In this document: piece by piece, positions 23,075 through 33,529 of the stretch
Position numbering within the stretch: the first letter of the stretch is position 1
Layout of the letters: each line of letters opens with the position of its first letter
Assembly: GCA_032622095.1 (NCBI GenBank)
Contig: CP136064.1
Span: 273,815,614 to 273,879,613, forward strand
From: Siphonodentalium dalli
Taxonomy: Eukaryota > Mollusca > Scaphopoda > Gadilida > Siphonodentaliidae
Length of the DNA: 64,000 nucleotides
Direction of reading: 5' to 3'
Made by a program: the position numbers and the translations under genes
Notes under the pieces: model-generated
Database searches by the model: none
What the model was told of the DNA's origin: nothing
The model's input: the letters and a program-made list of their open reading frames with translations, nothing else

Positions 23075-23235
23075 CTCGCGAGATAAATGATATCTTTGAT
23101 ATATTTATATATTTTTCGCAAAGCCACATCATCACTCTTCAAACGGAAAGTCATATTACGACCGGATGCTATACCGGAAGATCACGAGTTATCGTTCCTC
23201 TTCGCTGACCGGAAGCATGTGTTTGTGTTGATATG
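23075..23235 (-). promoter_or_regulatory. candidate RMND1 promoter and non-coding first exon
   Basis: The coding exon at 17377-17831 begins with UTR after an acceptor, so a leader exon is needed upstream. On the minus strand this stretch has two ETS/NRF2-type cores (CTTCCGG, in ACCGGAAG context on plus) about 35 bases apart. Further on, a CTCGCGAG sequence is followed by GTGAAT, which could be a donor. Twin ETS sites are common in promoters of nuclear genes for mitochondrial proteins (general knowledge). No transcript support is available, and other sites are possible. Confidence 0.3.
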
Positions 23236-23782
23236 GAGTATTTATAACAAGGATGTTCTCTGAGGTTGATTCGAACCGAAATTCGAACACGGGAACAAGT
23301 TCTTTTCAGTGCCTGTTTCAGGTTTATTAAAGTAATTTTAGTAAACTGTCTACTGTTTTCTGTTTTATATGTTTCCCCTCAATATATCAGTTTCATCACC
23401 AATTTGTTGGTTGCTCTGGGTTATTGTATGGTGTTTGATGGTGGTTAGGCATGGCCCACACGAGACCATAAAAAAATTAAATGAAAAGCCTGACGCCCGC
23501 CCCTATTTTTTTTGGGCTTGTAACGGGGAAACACGCATTCAATTTGTATTGGCCTAATATACATGAACATAATCCTTTATTTGGACTCTTATCAAATTTT
23601 AGAAAATAATTGGGTCCACAAAGACCTTTATGTTACCTTAATTATCGAAAAACAACTCATTTGAGAGTAGAATATATAGCTGAATAAAGATATTGTACTT
23701 GTAGCTGTATTCTCACATTTGCCAGACCTGACCAGTTCAGACTTCAACAGTTCAGTGAACCACAGTTACTGGACATAAAGTC

Positions 23783-23908
23783 CCAAAAATAAGGTTTTTA
23801 TCGAGTTTATAAATCGGTATCCCACTAAAAAAAAGCTTTTTTTATTGGGATAAAAGCTTTTTTTATTGGGATACCGATTTATAAACTCGATAAAAACCTT
23901 ATTTTTGG
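23783..23908. repeat. hairpin inserted in the left arm of the 8.5-kb element
   Basis: The arms CCAAAAATAAGGTTTTTATC...TATCCCA and their exact complement (23867-23908) enclose a loop with a repeated AAAAGCTTTTTTTATTGGGA. The right arm of the host element (32205-32279) lacks this hairpin, so it is a later local inversion-duplication. Confidence 0.75.
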
Positions 23909-24249
23909 AGAGTGGTTAAAATGCAAGCTTGGCGCCAAGCTTGGCAGTTTTTAAGGGAGGTGACTGAAAGACAAGCTTGGCGGTTTGAAATTTTTTAAAA
24001 GCCTTTTAAACGCTGTTTTCGCGTGAATTATGTGGGAATAGCACCAGCTAATTACTTATATGGCCCATTTTCATAAATTAATCGACAATAGTGGCAGTAA
24101 TGTCCCCGATTGGTTGGTTAATAGGTGGCGTGGTCACAAAATCAAAACATCGTCTTTTTAGGCAGATTTCTTGGAGATTTTTGGTCGATTTCTCTTTTTA
24201 AACACCAGTTGGACTAAGTTTTTTATTCGAAACATGTTGAATGGTTATC

Positions 24250-25160
24250 ATTTATCACTCTCATAGTCGCGCTTGGCGGTTTTGAACATTATATACGAAG
24301 AATTTTTTACATTTTGATGACCAACCACCGAACCGCCAAGCTCGAATTTTAAATCAAAATATAAAGCTGAATTTCGGCCGATTTCTAGTTTCTAAAACAC
24401 GTTCCAGCTAGTTTTTATGTAAAAACATGTAAAATGATTATCATTCTTCACACATATAATCGAGCTTGGCGGTTTTGAATATTTTATATTAAGAATTTTT
24501 GACATTTTGATGACCGATGGCTGGTTAATATGGGGTGTGTTAACCGAATGAAAACCTTACTTTTTTGCGCAGATTTCTTGTCGATTTTTTGACCGATTTC
24601 TCTTTTTAAACACCATTTGCACATAGTTTGGATCTGAAAACACGTTTAATGATTATCATTTATCACTCTCATAGTCGAGCTTGGCGGTTTTGAACATTGT
24701 ATACTGAGAATTTTCAACTTTTAGATGACCGACCACCGAACCACCAAGCTCAAATTTAAAATCAAAATATGAAGCTGAATTTCCATCGATTTCTCGTTTC
24801 TAAAACATGTTCCAGCTAGTTATCATGTAAAAACATGTAAAATGATTATCATTCTTCACACATATACTCGAGCTTAGCAGTTTTGAATATTTTATATTAA
24901 GAATTTTTGACATTTCGATTACCGACCACCGAACCACCAAGCTCGAATTTTAAATCAAAATATGAAGCTGAATTTCCGAAGATTTCTTGTTTCTAAAACA
25001 TGTCCCAGCTATTTTTCATGTAAAAACATGTAAAATGATTATCATTTCTCACTCTTGTAGTCGAGCTTGGCGGTTTTTAACATTGTGTACTTAAGAATTT
25101 TCGACTTTTATATGACCGTTCACCGAACCGCCAAGCCAAGGCAAAATGATACCCAGACCA
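24250..25160. repeat. about 200-bp tandem repeat, five units
   Basis: GAGCTTGGCGGTTTTGAA opens units at about 24265, 24465, 24675, 24870 and 25063. Most contain the inverted block ACCGAACCGCCAAGCTC and end ATGATTATCATT...CACTC. It is a subterminal array of the 23761-32279 element. One reversed unit survives at 29965-30040. Confidence 0.8.
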
Positions 25161-26382
25161 AACCGAGGCAAAATGATATCCACCAAATATTGTCAACGTG
25201 TACCCATTGGTAACTTTTATTATATTTGTAAAATATATTAAAAGAATTAAACGACTAAACCCCTATATTTGCCTTTGCTTTAAGTGTAAATTGTTTTGCC
25301 ATACGTAATTCATTGGAGCGCCTTATTGTCACTTGACCCAGGGTTTCCGCTAGGGGTTGGGGGATGTGGCCGTATTTGGGAAGCACATACTCGGCGCCCG
25401 GTCGGGAGAAAAATTTGATGTTTATCACTGAAAATAGCCATTTCCTTGCACTTGAGACAACAAGCAGGAACATTAAATCTTCGTATAGAAACCAAATTAA
25501 AACAGATCGTCTTTCTTTGATTTCAAGTTAATGAACTGAAAGCATCTAAGCACCACAACATAGGCCTACAGTGGATACAATGATTTTTATAATATTAAAG
25601 TGATGTGAAACGTAAATTGAACCTCACAATTGAGTTCCCTGTGTCATTCTGTGGGAAGAGTGAATAAAATAACTCAGATACACGAAATCCCCCATCCTGA
25701 AGTCAGTTTGTACACATTATACGGCCATTCGGCTAACTATTTATATTTCATCAATCGTCCCGATTAATCTCGCCATAATAACACGAAAAAACAAACCGAA
25801 TCGTTGTCTTGTGCAGTCACGGAAATGCCCGAGCACTTCCGACTCGATTTGGGATTGAATCGGGTTTCGTTCTCACTTCTCAGAAATGGCTTCTAGGGAG
25901 GATGACCGTTCGCTGGAATAGCGTCACATCAGAATATTAAAGCGAAAAACTAATTGACATCGCAATCGGTAGTCAATTCGACAGGGAAGGAATAGAAAGG
26001 GAATTGTTGCGTGAAATCACAAACGGAATAACATTGGCCGAGTTAGTGGCAAAGATTATAATCGAACAGTGATCGAGAGGTAATAATTCCAAAATGTTAC
26101 TATTTATAGAAAATTGTAAGCGCATTGACCGAATTTTTACATCAATCTGGCCGCAAGCACAGTACCGTGCAGAAAGAGTTGTCTTACTTTTGTAACTCAA
26201 AACTGTTTAATTACATTATACCTGTACAATAGTACAATAATTGGTATTCAATATGCCAATACTGACCATTTGTTAGCTCATTGGCCATGAAATATTTTTA
26301 AGGGCAAATTCTGTTGTCAAGCTTTAGTCAGCACTATTCATTCTGATAGATGATAACTAATTTAACTATAATGGAAGGCCTT

Positions 26383-27465
26383 TTTCACATGTATTAGCTG
26401 ATTGCACTTTAGCGTAAGTGAATTACACGTAAGCGTAATGCATTACACTCAGCCTCAGGTGTAATGCACACATATAAAGCGTAATTCACTAACGCTTAAC
26501 CGTATGATGTAGATAAAGAATTACTCCTATGAGTAATAGAATTATGACTAGTGTGCTTAAGCGTAATTGATTTATGTGTGCTTAAGTGTAATTGATTTAC
26601 GCTTAAGCTCACTGGTCATTCATTTGCATTGATAGATTAATTACACTTAATCGTAAATGAATTATGCTCAAGCGATTATACGAGAAGCCGTTTTCACATT
26701 TATTCTGATTCTGCTTAATCGCAAATCATTTACCCTTAAGTGTAAATCATTTGCACTTAAGAGCAAATCATTTATACTTAAATCCAAATCATATGCGCTT
26801 TAGCGGAAATAGTATGGGAGGCCCTTTTAAAATATTTGTGCTTAAGTGTAAATCATTTTAATTATGCTTAAGTGTAAATGAGTTCCACGCTTAAGCGTAA
26901 ATGAAGTACGCTTAAACGTAATTCATATACACTCTCATTGAACTCCCCTCACGCTGAAATGGATGCAACCGCATTACTAATGCCAGTAACCTACATCAGG
27001 TTATACCAATACACATGAGGTATATGGGGAGCCAAATTAACATTTAATAAATAATAGAGCTTAAGCGATATAATTGAGCTTAAGCAATATAATAAGGGAA
27101 GATATAATTGCGATTAAGTTCAATAAGGAAATATCTAATTGCGCTTAGCAAAATAAGGAATATCTTATTGCACTTAAGCACAAAAAGGAATATCATATTG
27201 CACTTAAGCGCAATAAGGAATCTCTAAGCGAAATAAGGAATATTCTTATTGCGCTTAAGCGTGATAAGAAATATTCTTATGCACTTAAGTGTAATTAGAG
27301 ATTCCTTGATTGGGGGGGGGGGGGCTTTAGCTCAATTATTTATTAAATGTTAATTTGGCTTCCTCCCATAGAGGTGAGATAGCTGATGAACCCAATTACA
27401 CTTAAGCGTAATTCAAATGTATTACGCTTATCGTAAGTTAAGTGTAATTAGCTACTATAAAGTGA
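26383..27465. repeat. CTTAAG palindrome array (GCGTAAT type)
   Basis: Dozens of short palindromes around CTTAAG occur (ATTACGCTTAAGCGTAAT and TTGCGCTTAAGCGCAA types), every 20-40 bases. Ends near 26383 (TTAGCTGATTGCACTTTAGC) and 27450 are roughly inverted. A separate CTTAAG MITE (27024-27370) is nested inside. Confidence 0.6.
27024..27370. mobile_element. CTTAAG-family MITE, member 1
   Basis: The ends ATGGGGAGCCAAATTAACAT and ATGTTAATTTGGCTTCC...CCCATA are inverted repeats continuing through TTAATAAATAAT. The interior is CTTAAG palindromes separated by AATAAGGAATAT. Imperfect GAGGT flanks both sides. A G run (27313-27323) lies near the right end. It has the same ends as 32849-33453. Confidence 0.65.
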
Positions 27466-29185
27466 ATCTGGGATAAGGGGAGTACTCTAAATTGTTCTTT
27501 CGACCAGCTGTTTCTACCAATTAAAAAGAAATCTCATTTATTTTGAAACTATTAACAGTATAATTTTTTACTGGTAATATTCATTATAAACTTGTACAAA
27601 TCTGAAAACAAACAAAATTTTAATATTTAAGAAATTTAGAGTTCACTCTCTTGCAGCAGCGACCACTATGACAGGAAGACCAATCGATCTAGTTCAGACC
27701 GATTGGGCTATTATAATAATTTATAGATCGATCGGTGGTTCACTCTCTGCATTTCAAATATTGCTAATAATTTCCATTTACAGAAGTCAATAATGCCATT
27801 GCAGATAACTTCATCTTAAATTCGACCAAATATGTTGACGTTTGATAAGAAACGCAGGAATTCCCCGATTTGTTTATTTTCAATCGATGAGAAGCATGAC
27901 CACCTGGATCAGTTCGGAGGTGTGCCAATCGTATTTTGCATGCTGTGAATACCCATTCTCGCCTAAATTTGCAAACAATCCATATATAACATATACACAG
28001 TGTGTACACTTTGTTAGTTGCCAATTAATTCTCGATATTTCAATTAGAAAACATGAGATATCGATGCAAAAATCAAGACATTATCGAGTTTGTGTTTTGT
28101 TGAATCTACTTTCGATTATCGACATGCCGGCTATTGTTTTGGCTGTTCTGTCAACCGTGCGTGCCAGCCGATCGTCATTTTTCGAGCGGTTCCGATTTCT
28201 TCCGAATATAATTCCGTGACCTCCACGCGATGATTCGCGCCGAAAATGTGGTTGTATCTGAGAAGATTTCTTACTCTGACCGCATCAATAATATGCAACC
28301 TTGGGTTTTTAATGACCTTTCTTAGGGTATATCGGATACAGTTCTGTCTGACATGAAATATATACCCACCGGGAGTGAAGCTAATGACTTTAAAATCCGA
28401 CATCAAAGAAATGGAAAGACACATATTGTCACACTCAGTATCAAGCTACATGTAACTCCAGCGGCAATAAGTGTTACGTCAGAGCTCATGTCACATGCTT
28501 TGCACACGTTCTGCTTTCTTTGTATTTTATACAGTACCGATCAAAACTATATGTAGTTGGTGTAAACTCAAAAGCCAAGCCTCAGATGGAGATGACCACA
28601 TGCTGGAATCGTATAATGGAAAATTTTGCATTCATTGGATAGGGAATAAATACACTGATAATATTTTAAACTATTAATTTACTATATATTTGTTAGTCTT
28701 AATTAAAAATTTCTTTGAATTTGAGGTAAAAGGTCCGTACCCCCGGTACTACAAAAACTCACCTGTTGATGGTTGTAGCTCAGTATTCAGCCCCTCATAA
28801 TGACTTACCGATGTTTATTGCGCATTTGGAGGGGAAATAGTTTAATAGTGGGTCAGAAAGTTGTGTCTAAAAGACAGAAATCTACAGTAAATTAAAATGC
28901 GAGATGCTCATTACTACAAAACATTTGCCAACAAAGCGTTACCCAGGATGGTGCAGACAACTGTGCACGTGGTCCGCACAATTGGTCATGTCTTTATATT
29001 CAGGCACCAAGTGTAGGATTCATTGCAATCTGTTAACCATCAGTGTCAGTGATCGCTCGTCCTGAGTAAAAAGGCGGCTGAGTTGGTCTGTGGCTATTTA
29101 GTGACCAATGTTATGTCAAGGATGGGGAGGGGAATGAGGCCGGTGTACGGCCGGCCTGCCGTAGTAGCGGAAACCCTGCTTGACC

Positions 29186-30040
29186 TCTTGTGTAATAGTA
29201 ACAAGACATTCGATTGGCTACGTTCCGTGCATTCTATTTACGTTTACTTCCGGTTTGTCTCACTGCATTCATTTGAACTTAGTTCGGCGAGTCGTGAACA
29301 TCTTTTTTCCCCGCCCACCCTAAATTTCCCTTAATTTTTGGAATTATTCCAATTTTTATTTATTTTTTCTAACATATACCCTAGAACAGGGGCGTGTTTA
29401 GCCAAAAATTTAATGGATCAGTTGAATGGTATACATGTACATGTCATACTTTTCGAATTCTCTTCTATTGTATTCTCCTATTTTGAATCTTGATACTATC
29501 TTGACTCTTGATAATTCGATTAACTAAAATATATTAAATAGTATCAATATGAGAATTTGTAAAATGTTATTATAATCATATAATTATATTGGGGAGCTAG
29601 TAGTTACGCTCCCCAATATTTACAGGCAAATAAATATATATAAAATCTATTAATTCTATAAGAGTTCTCCATTGGGAAGATTAATGATCGTCCATGCAAC
29701 TAATCAAACTTGTTCAATTATGTTATATTCTTGTTTCGATGTAGCATTGTGATTTAAATGGCACGTATATATAAGAAATGTTAGTCGTGTGTGGAACGGT
29801 CACAATGATAATATACATGAATTCCAGAGGGCAAACTGTAATATAATTTAATTCTCCATCCACATTAAATTATTATTATTATTTGGGTTTTTTTGGGGAT
29901 TTGACCCAGGAGGATTTGAAAGGGCCGGAGACGTCATTTTTTCTTTCTTTTCGACGGAAATTCTGCTTCATATTTTGATTTTAAATTTGAGCTTGGTGGT
30001 TTGGTGGTCGGTCATCTAAAAGTCGAAAATTCACCTCCCT
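29186..30040. other. non-coding part of the 8.5-kb element
   Basis: AT-rich sequence without recognisable genes, ending in one reversed copy of the GAGCTTGGTGGTTTGG subterminal repeat (29985-30040). Confidence 0.45.
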
Positions 30041-30197
30041 TAAAGGATTACTATCCTCATGAAACAACAAAACTCTATAGGAAAGCCACCCCTATTGTGA
30101 TCACAATGATCCAAGTCCCATAAAAATCGCGTAATAAATAAGCCGAGAAATAAATAAATAATACCACCACCGGTTGTCGGCTATCTCCGTCGCAAAA

Positions 30198-30221
30198 CCT
30201 CGCATGACGTCAAGCGAGGTA
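30198..30221. promoter_or_regulatory. palindrome with CRE core TGACGTCA
   Basis: ACCTCGCATGACGTCAAGCG followed by AGGT is an almost perfect 24-bp palindrome around TGACGTCA, the ATF/CREB consensus. It lies about 40 bases upstream of the ATG at 30260, so it may be part of a transposon promoter. Confidence 0.35.
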
Positions 30222-30259
30222 AACTAATTAAAAACAGGGAATTGGAGTCGGAGTTAATT

Positions 30260-30305
30260 ATGTCTACCTATATGGCGATGGAAAATCCGGAATCGACATC
30301 AGCGC
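30260..30305 (+). CDS. possible first exon inside the TTAA element
   Basis: ATG at 30260 opens MSTYMAMENPESTSA and runs into a good donor, GTGAGT, at 30306. Fifty bases upstream is a CRE-containing palindrome (30198-30221). The protein is too short to assign. If real it could be the start of a transposase gene whose remainder is deleted. Chance is a serious alternative. Confidence 0.2.
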
Positions 30306-30766
30306 GTGAGTGTAATGGAATTACTACGGGGCATATCAATAGCATTGTGTACACATGGTGAATTGTCATCGTGCAGTGAGTTATCTTCACTTGTGATTTG
30401 CCTTAAGTGCTGTTTGGAAAGTTACGGTATTGTTTTGACAAAAAATATAGAGGGACAATTGAGCGGGGTAGATAACACTTTCGTATAAAGCTTATAAAAA
30501 CACGAGCCGGCATGTGAACTTTATTCGGGTGTGTGTTTGCGATGTTGTTTTAATTTTCCGTATATATGCCCCGAGTGTCCCGTATTTACAATCATTCATT
30601 CGTGACAATGCCATATAAATGCAGTGTTTTCGGCCGTGGCCGGTCTAGTGACTCTCAGTTAGGCATATGCTGTATTCATTTCCAAACGATGTTCGTTTAC
30701 GTGACATTTGGCGGGATTTCTGTGGGAAACTTGTTGCGCAAAATCAGAAACCGATTACATATACCA

Positions 30767-31578
30767 AATAAAGAGCGTTTAATTTGACGAGTCAGTCATG
30801 GTTCTGAATACATACAATTGCAGTTAAAGTGGGGAGTATGTTGATGAATAATTCACGATGACAACTATTCTAAGTCGAGTCCCCATTTCCTTCACCATGG
30901 CTCAATAAAGAGCGTTCCATGTTAAGAGTTTTCCTAATATGGTACAAATAAAAAGAGTTTAATAAACAATGATGGAAGGATATATAAAGCATGCATATCG
31001 GAAGTTCATGTACATGTATTGGCCTGTATTGTTGTAATCAGTAAACAATCACTAGAACAACTGTTCTAAGTCGAGTCCCTTTACCTTGACGCAATAAAGA
31101 GCGTTCACTATTACGATATATTGCGAATAAAGAGCACTTGAATATGTGATTCCATATTAAACCGGATTATTATCCCTCCTTCAAAAAGTGTTATGTATGA
31201 TTGGATGTTTAAACGAACCACGGCGAACATTTATATATTTTATATAAACCCTATTGTTATGCGTAATGGACACATAGAGGTCGATTTATGACCTGGATAT
31301 TCAATAGACCGCAATGCTAGAGTGCTAATTTTATAGGCCAATAAACATGCATAGATGCAGTGAATTTCCATCAGTGACAGTCGGAAGCAATATTCCGAAA
31401 TATATATAAACACCATATTGCCCAAATATATACATGATTCATAACCAAGGAAAAATGAACTTATCATATCATATTGGTAATGAATGACTTGATTATAATT
31501 GATTAAATCCGACAGCAATAAACCAATTTTGTGTTGTTTTACCGCGTTACGATAAATTTAAACGAAACGCTCTTTATT
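30767..31578. repeat. cluster of the AATAAAGAGCGTT motif
   Basis: Exact or near-exact copies are at 30767, 30904, 31093 and 31126 on plus and 31566-31578 on minus. The segment ACAACT(A/G)TTCTAAGTCGAGTCCC also occurs twice (30860 and 31055). Further single copies are at 8611, 50067, 51789 and 57929. Confidence 0.7.
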
Positions 31579-32848
31579 GACACACGACTAATGGCATCTG
31601 GAAATTGGAATGTTTACGAGATGATAATTGCCTAATAACTGTGCAAGTCTTCGTGTATATATGAAATCTTGATATGCATATATAATATAACTTGGACTAT
31701 TCCGGTAACGAAAAAATATATATAAACACGAGCACGCGTTTATATAGATAAATGCGCACAAAACTGAATAATATACGGGCATGGCTTTATAGTAACAACA
31801 CATCGCGATACATATAATAATAGTAATAATAACACGATAAGGACATTTAATTACGAGAAAGGCGATGTTTTCGGCGAAGTTTTGCATTCGCAGTGTGATA
31901 ACGCGACAATCTTCAAAGGTCGCGATCGACTACATGCAAACTTAAAATACCGCCGTCGCACATCTATGCGTTGTCAATGAGTTACCATGTGATCGATCAC
32001 GTGCTATGCTTCTGTTTACATGTGACAATCACGTGATCGGGCTGATGATCATGTGACTTCGTCTACAACAAAATCTTCGGCTAACTTCGGAAATTTTTTT
32101 AAACGTTATAAAAATAACGATTGGCGGCCGAATATTAGATTATATGCGCCCAATATATATATTATCGGTATATTGAAAGAAAATAATATTGTTTTTTCAG
32201 GACCGTATTCCTTTAAAAACTGCCAAGCTTGCATTTTTGCCACTCTCTTATTTTTGGGGCTTTATGTCCAGTAACTGTGAGTGAACAAATTTCCCAGACC
32301 ACAGGTTTTGGTAGTTTTATATACCTTTTTCATGAGAATGAGATGACCCTTCTAGTAAATAAATGACCCATACTTATAGTCCTTTTTATTTATAAAACTA
32401 CCAGTACCACTGCCTGTGCCCAGACCTGGTTACACATTATTCCAAAGGTCAAAAAGACATTATTGCCAAGATGTCACGCTTAGCTTTATGTGTGAGTTGG
32501 TTGTCTGGTTAATAATAAAACAAACCTATCAATATTATTACAAAATAATGTTTCTTATTTGAAAAAATATTCGATTCAGACAGTGTCATTGGTGTCACTG
32601 TTAGCCTTCGTCAAATTTCTCTACCGGAAATAGACTTTAATAGCGGTGTTTCTAAAAAAAATTCAAAGGCAATCTGGCAGCGGACCGATTTGTGCTTCAT
32701 CTAATTAAAGATCCACTGTCCGATAATCACAAAAACCGCTTAAGCTAACAATATTGTGTTATTATCAATAAATACTTACAATACTACGCATGGTATCGTA
32801 TATATAGCGGTGTAATATATATAATATATATTATTATATCGGGAATAT

Positions 32849-33453
32849 ATGGGAAGCCAAATTGACATTTAATAAATAATTGAGCTTAATAATAATCGCA
32901 ATACGGAAGATCTAATTGCGCTTATGGAATCTCAAATTTCACTCAAGCACAATAAGGAATATTCTTATTTCACTTAAGCTTAATAAGAGCTAATTAATTG
33001 TACTTAAGTGAAATTAAAAATCTTCCTTATTGCACTTAAGCGCAATTAGCTACATTACATAAACTCCCCGTAATTCAAATAGTGCAGCCCATAGTGTGAT
33101 GTCTGTCCAGAGTTTGCTGGTGACTGTCCACATATAGGCCTATTCAGATTCTACTATATGCAGAGTGGTGATCTCAAGAGGGTGATATTAATTATTATTT
33201 AATGAGGAATATCTTATTGAGCTTAAGCGCAATAAGGATCCATTATTGCGCTTAAGTGCAATGATGGAAAATCTAATTAAGCTTAAGCACAGTAAGAGAG
33301 GATCTTATTGCGCTTAATGCATTAAGGAATATTCTTATTGCGCTTAAGCACAATAAGAAATATTCTTTAAACTTATTGTGCTTAAGCGCAATTAGAGATT
33401 CCTTATTGCACTTAAGCTTAATTACTTATTAAATGTCAATTTGACTTCCCGTA
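32849..33453. mobile_element. CTTAAG-family MITE, member 2, with clean duplication
   Basis: It starts ATGGGAAGCCAAATTGACAT and ends with the complement ATGTCAATTTGACTTCCCGTA. GGAATAT is duplicated exactly at 32842-32848 and 33454-33460. The interior is CTTAAG palindromes with AATAAGGAATATTCTTATT. It has no coding capacity. Confidence 0.8.
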
Positions 33454-33529
33454 GGAATATGGATATTATTGATATAACGCACAAAATATGTCATTTGTGT
33501 TGAGTTCAAGGTATGAGCTTGAGTCATAG

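Larger units (their letters stand above)
25339..29178. mobile_element. hAT-like element, 3.8 kb
   Basis: The ends CAGGGTTTCCGCTA and TAGCGGAAACCCTG are inverted copies with CTTGACC on both sides (25332-25338, 29179-29185). Both ends have a nearby GGCCGTA. CAGGG termini with a 7-8 bp duplication are hAT-like. It contains a CTTAAG-rich region (26380-27465). An exon-like stretch around 27840-28430 is unassigned. No hAT transposase (hATC) motif was seen. Confidence 0.72.
30044..32212. mobile_element. 2.17-kb TTAA-flanked element
   Basis: The ends AGGATTACTATCCT and AGGACCGTATTCCT (inverted AGGAATACGGTCCT) match at 11 of 14 positions. TTAA duplications are at 30040-30043 and 32213-32216. The sequence it interrupts (CCCTTAA / TTTAAAAACTGCC) is continuous in the opposite arm at 23950. 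AGG-starting ends with TTAA recall Kolobok-type elements. It contains a CRE-like palindrome, a short exon-like start and most copies of the AATAAAGAGCGTT motif. Confidence 0.72.
23761..32279. mobile_element. 8.5-kb composite DNA transposon with 7-bp duplication
   Basis: The ends CACAGTTACTGGACATAAAG and CTTTATGTCCAGTAACTGTG are exact inverted repeats. They are flanked by AGTGAAC on both sides (23754-23760, 32280-32286). Longer internal inverted similarity (AATGCAAGCTTGGCAG; CACCAAGCTCAAATTTAAA against 29965-30040) shows the original element had terminal arms over 1 kb. It was later invaded by a hAT-like element (25339-29178), a TTAA element (30044-32212) and a hairpin. No transposase was recognised. 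The 7-8 bp duplication and CA start suggest a hAT relative. Confidence 0.72.

Noticed and set aside
28131-28424. 97-codon minus-strand frame inside the hAT-like element
   Set aside because: It could be a decayed transposase piece, but no hAT motif (such as the C-terminal dimerisation block) is visible.
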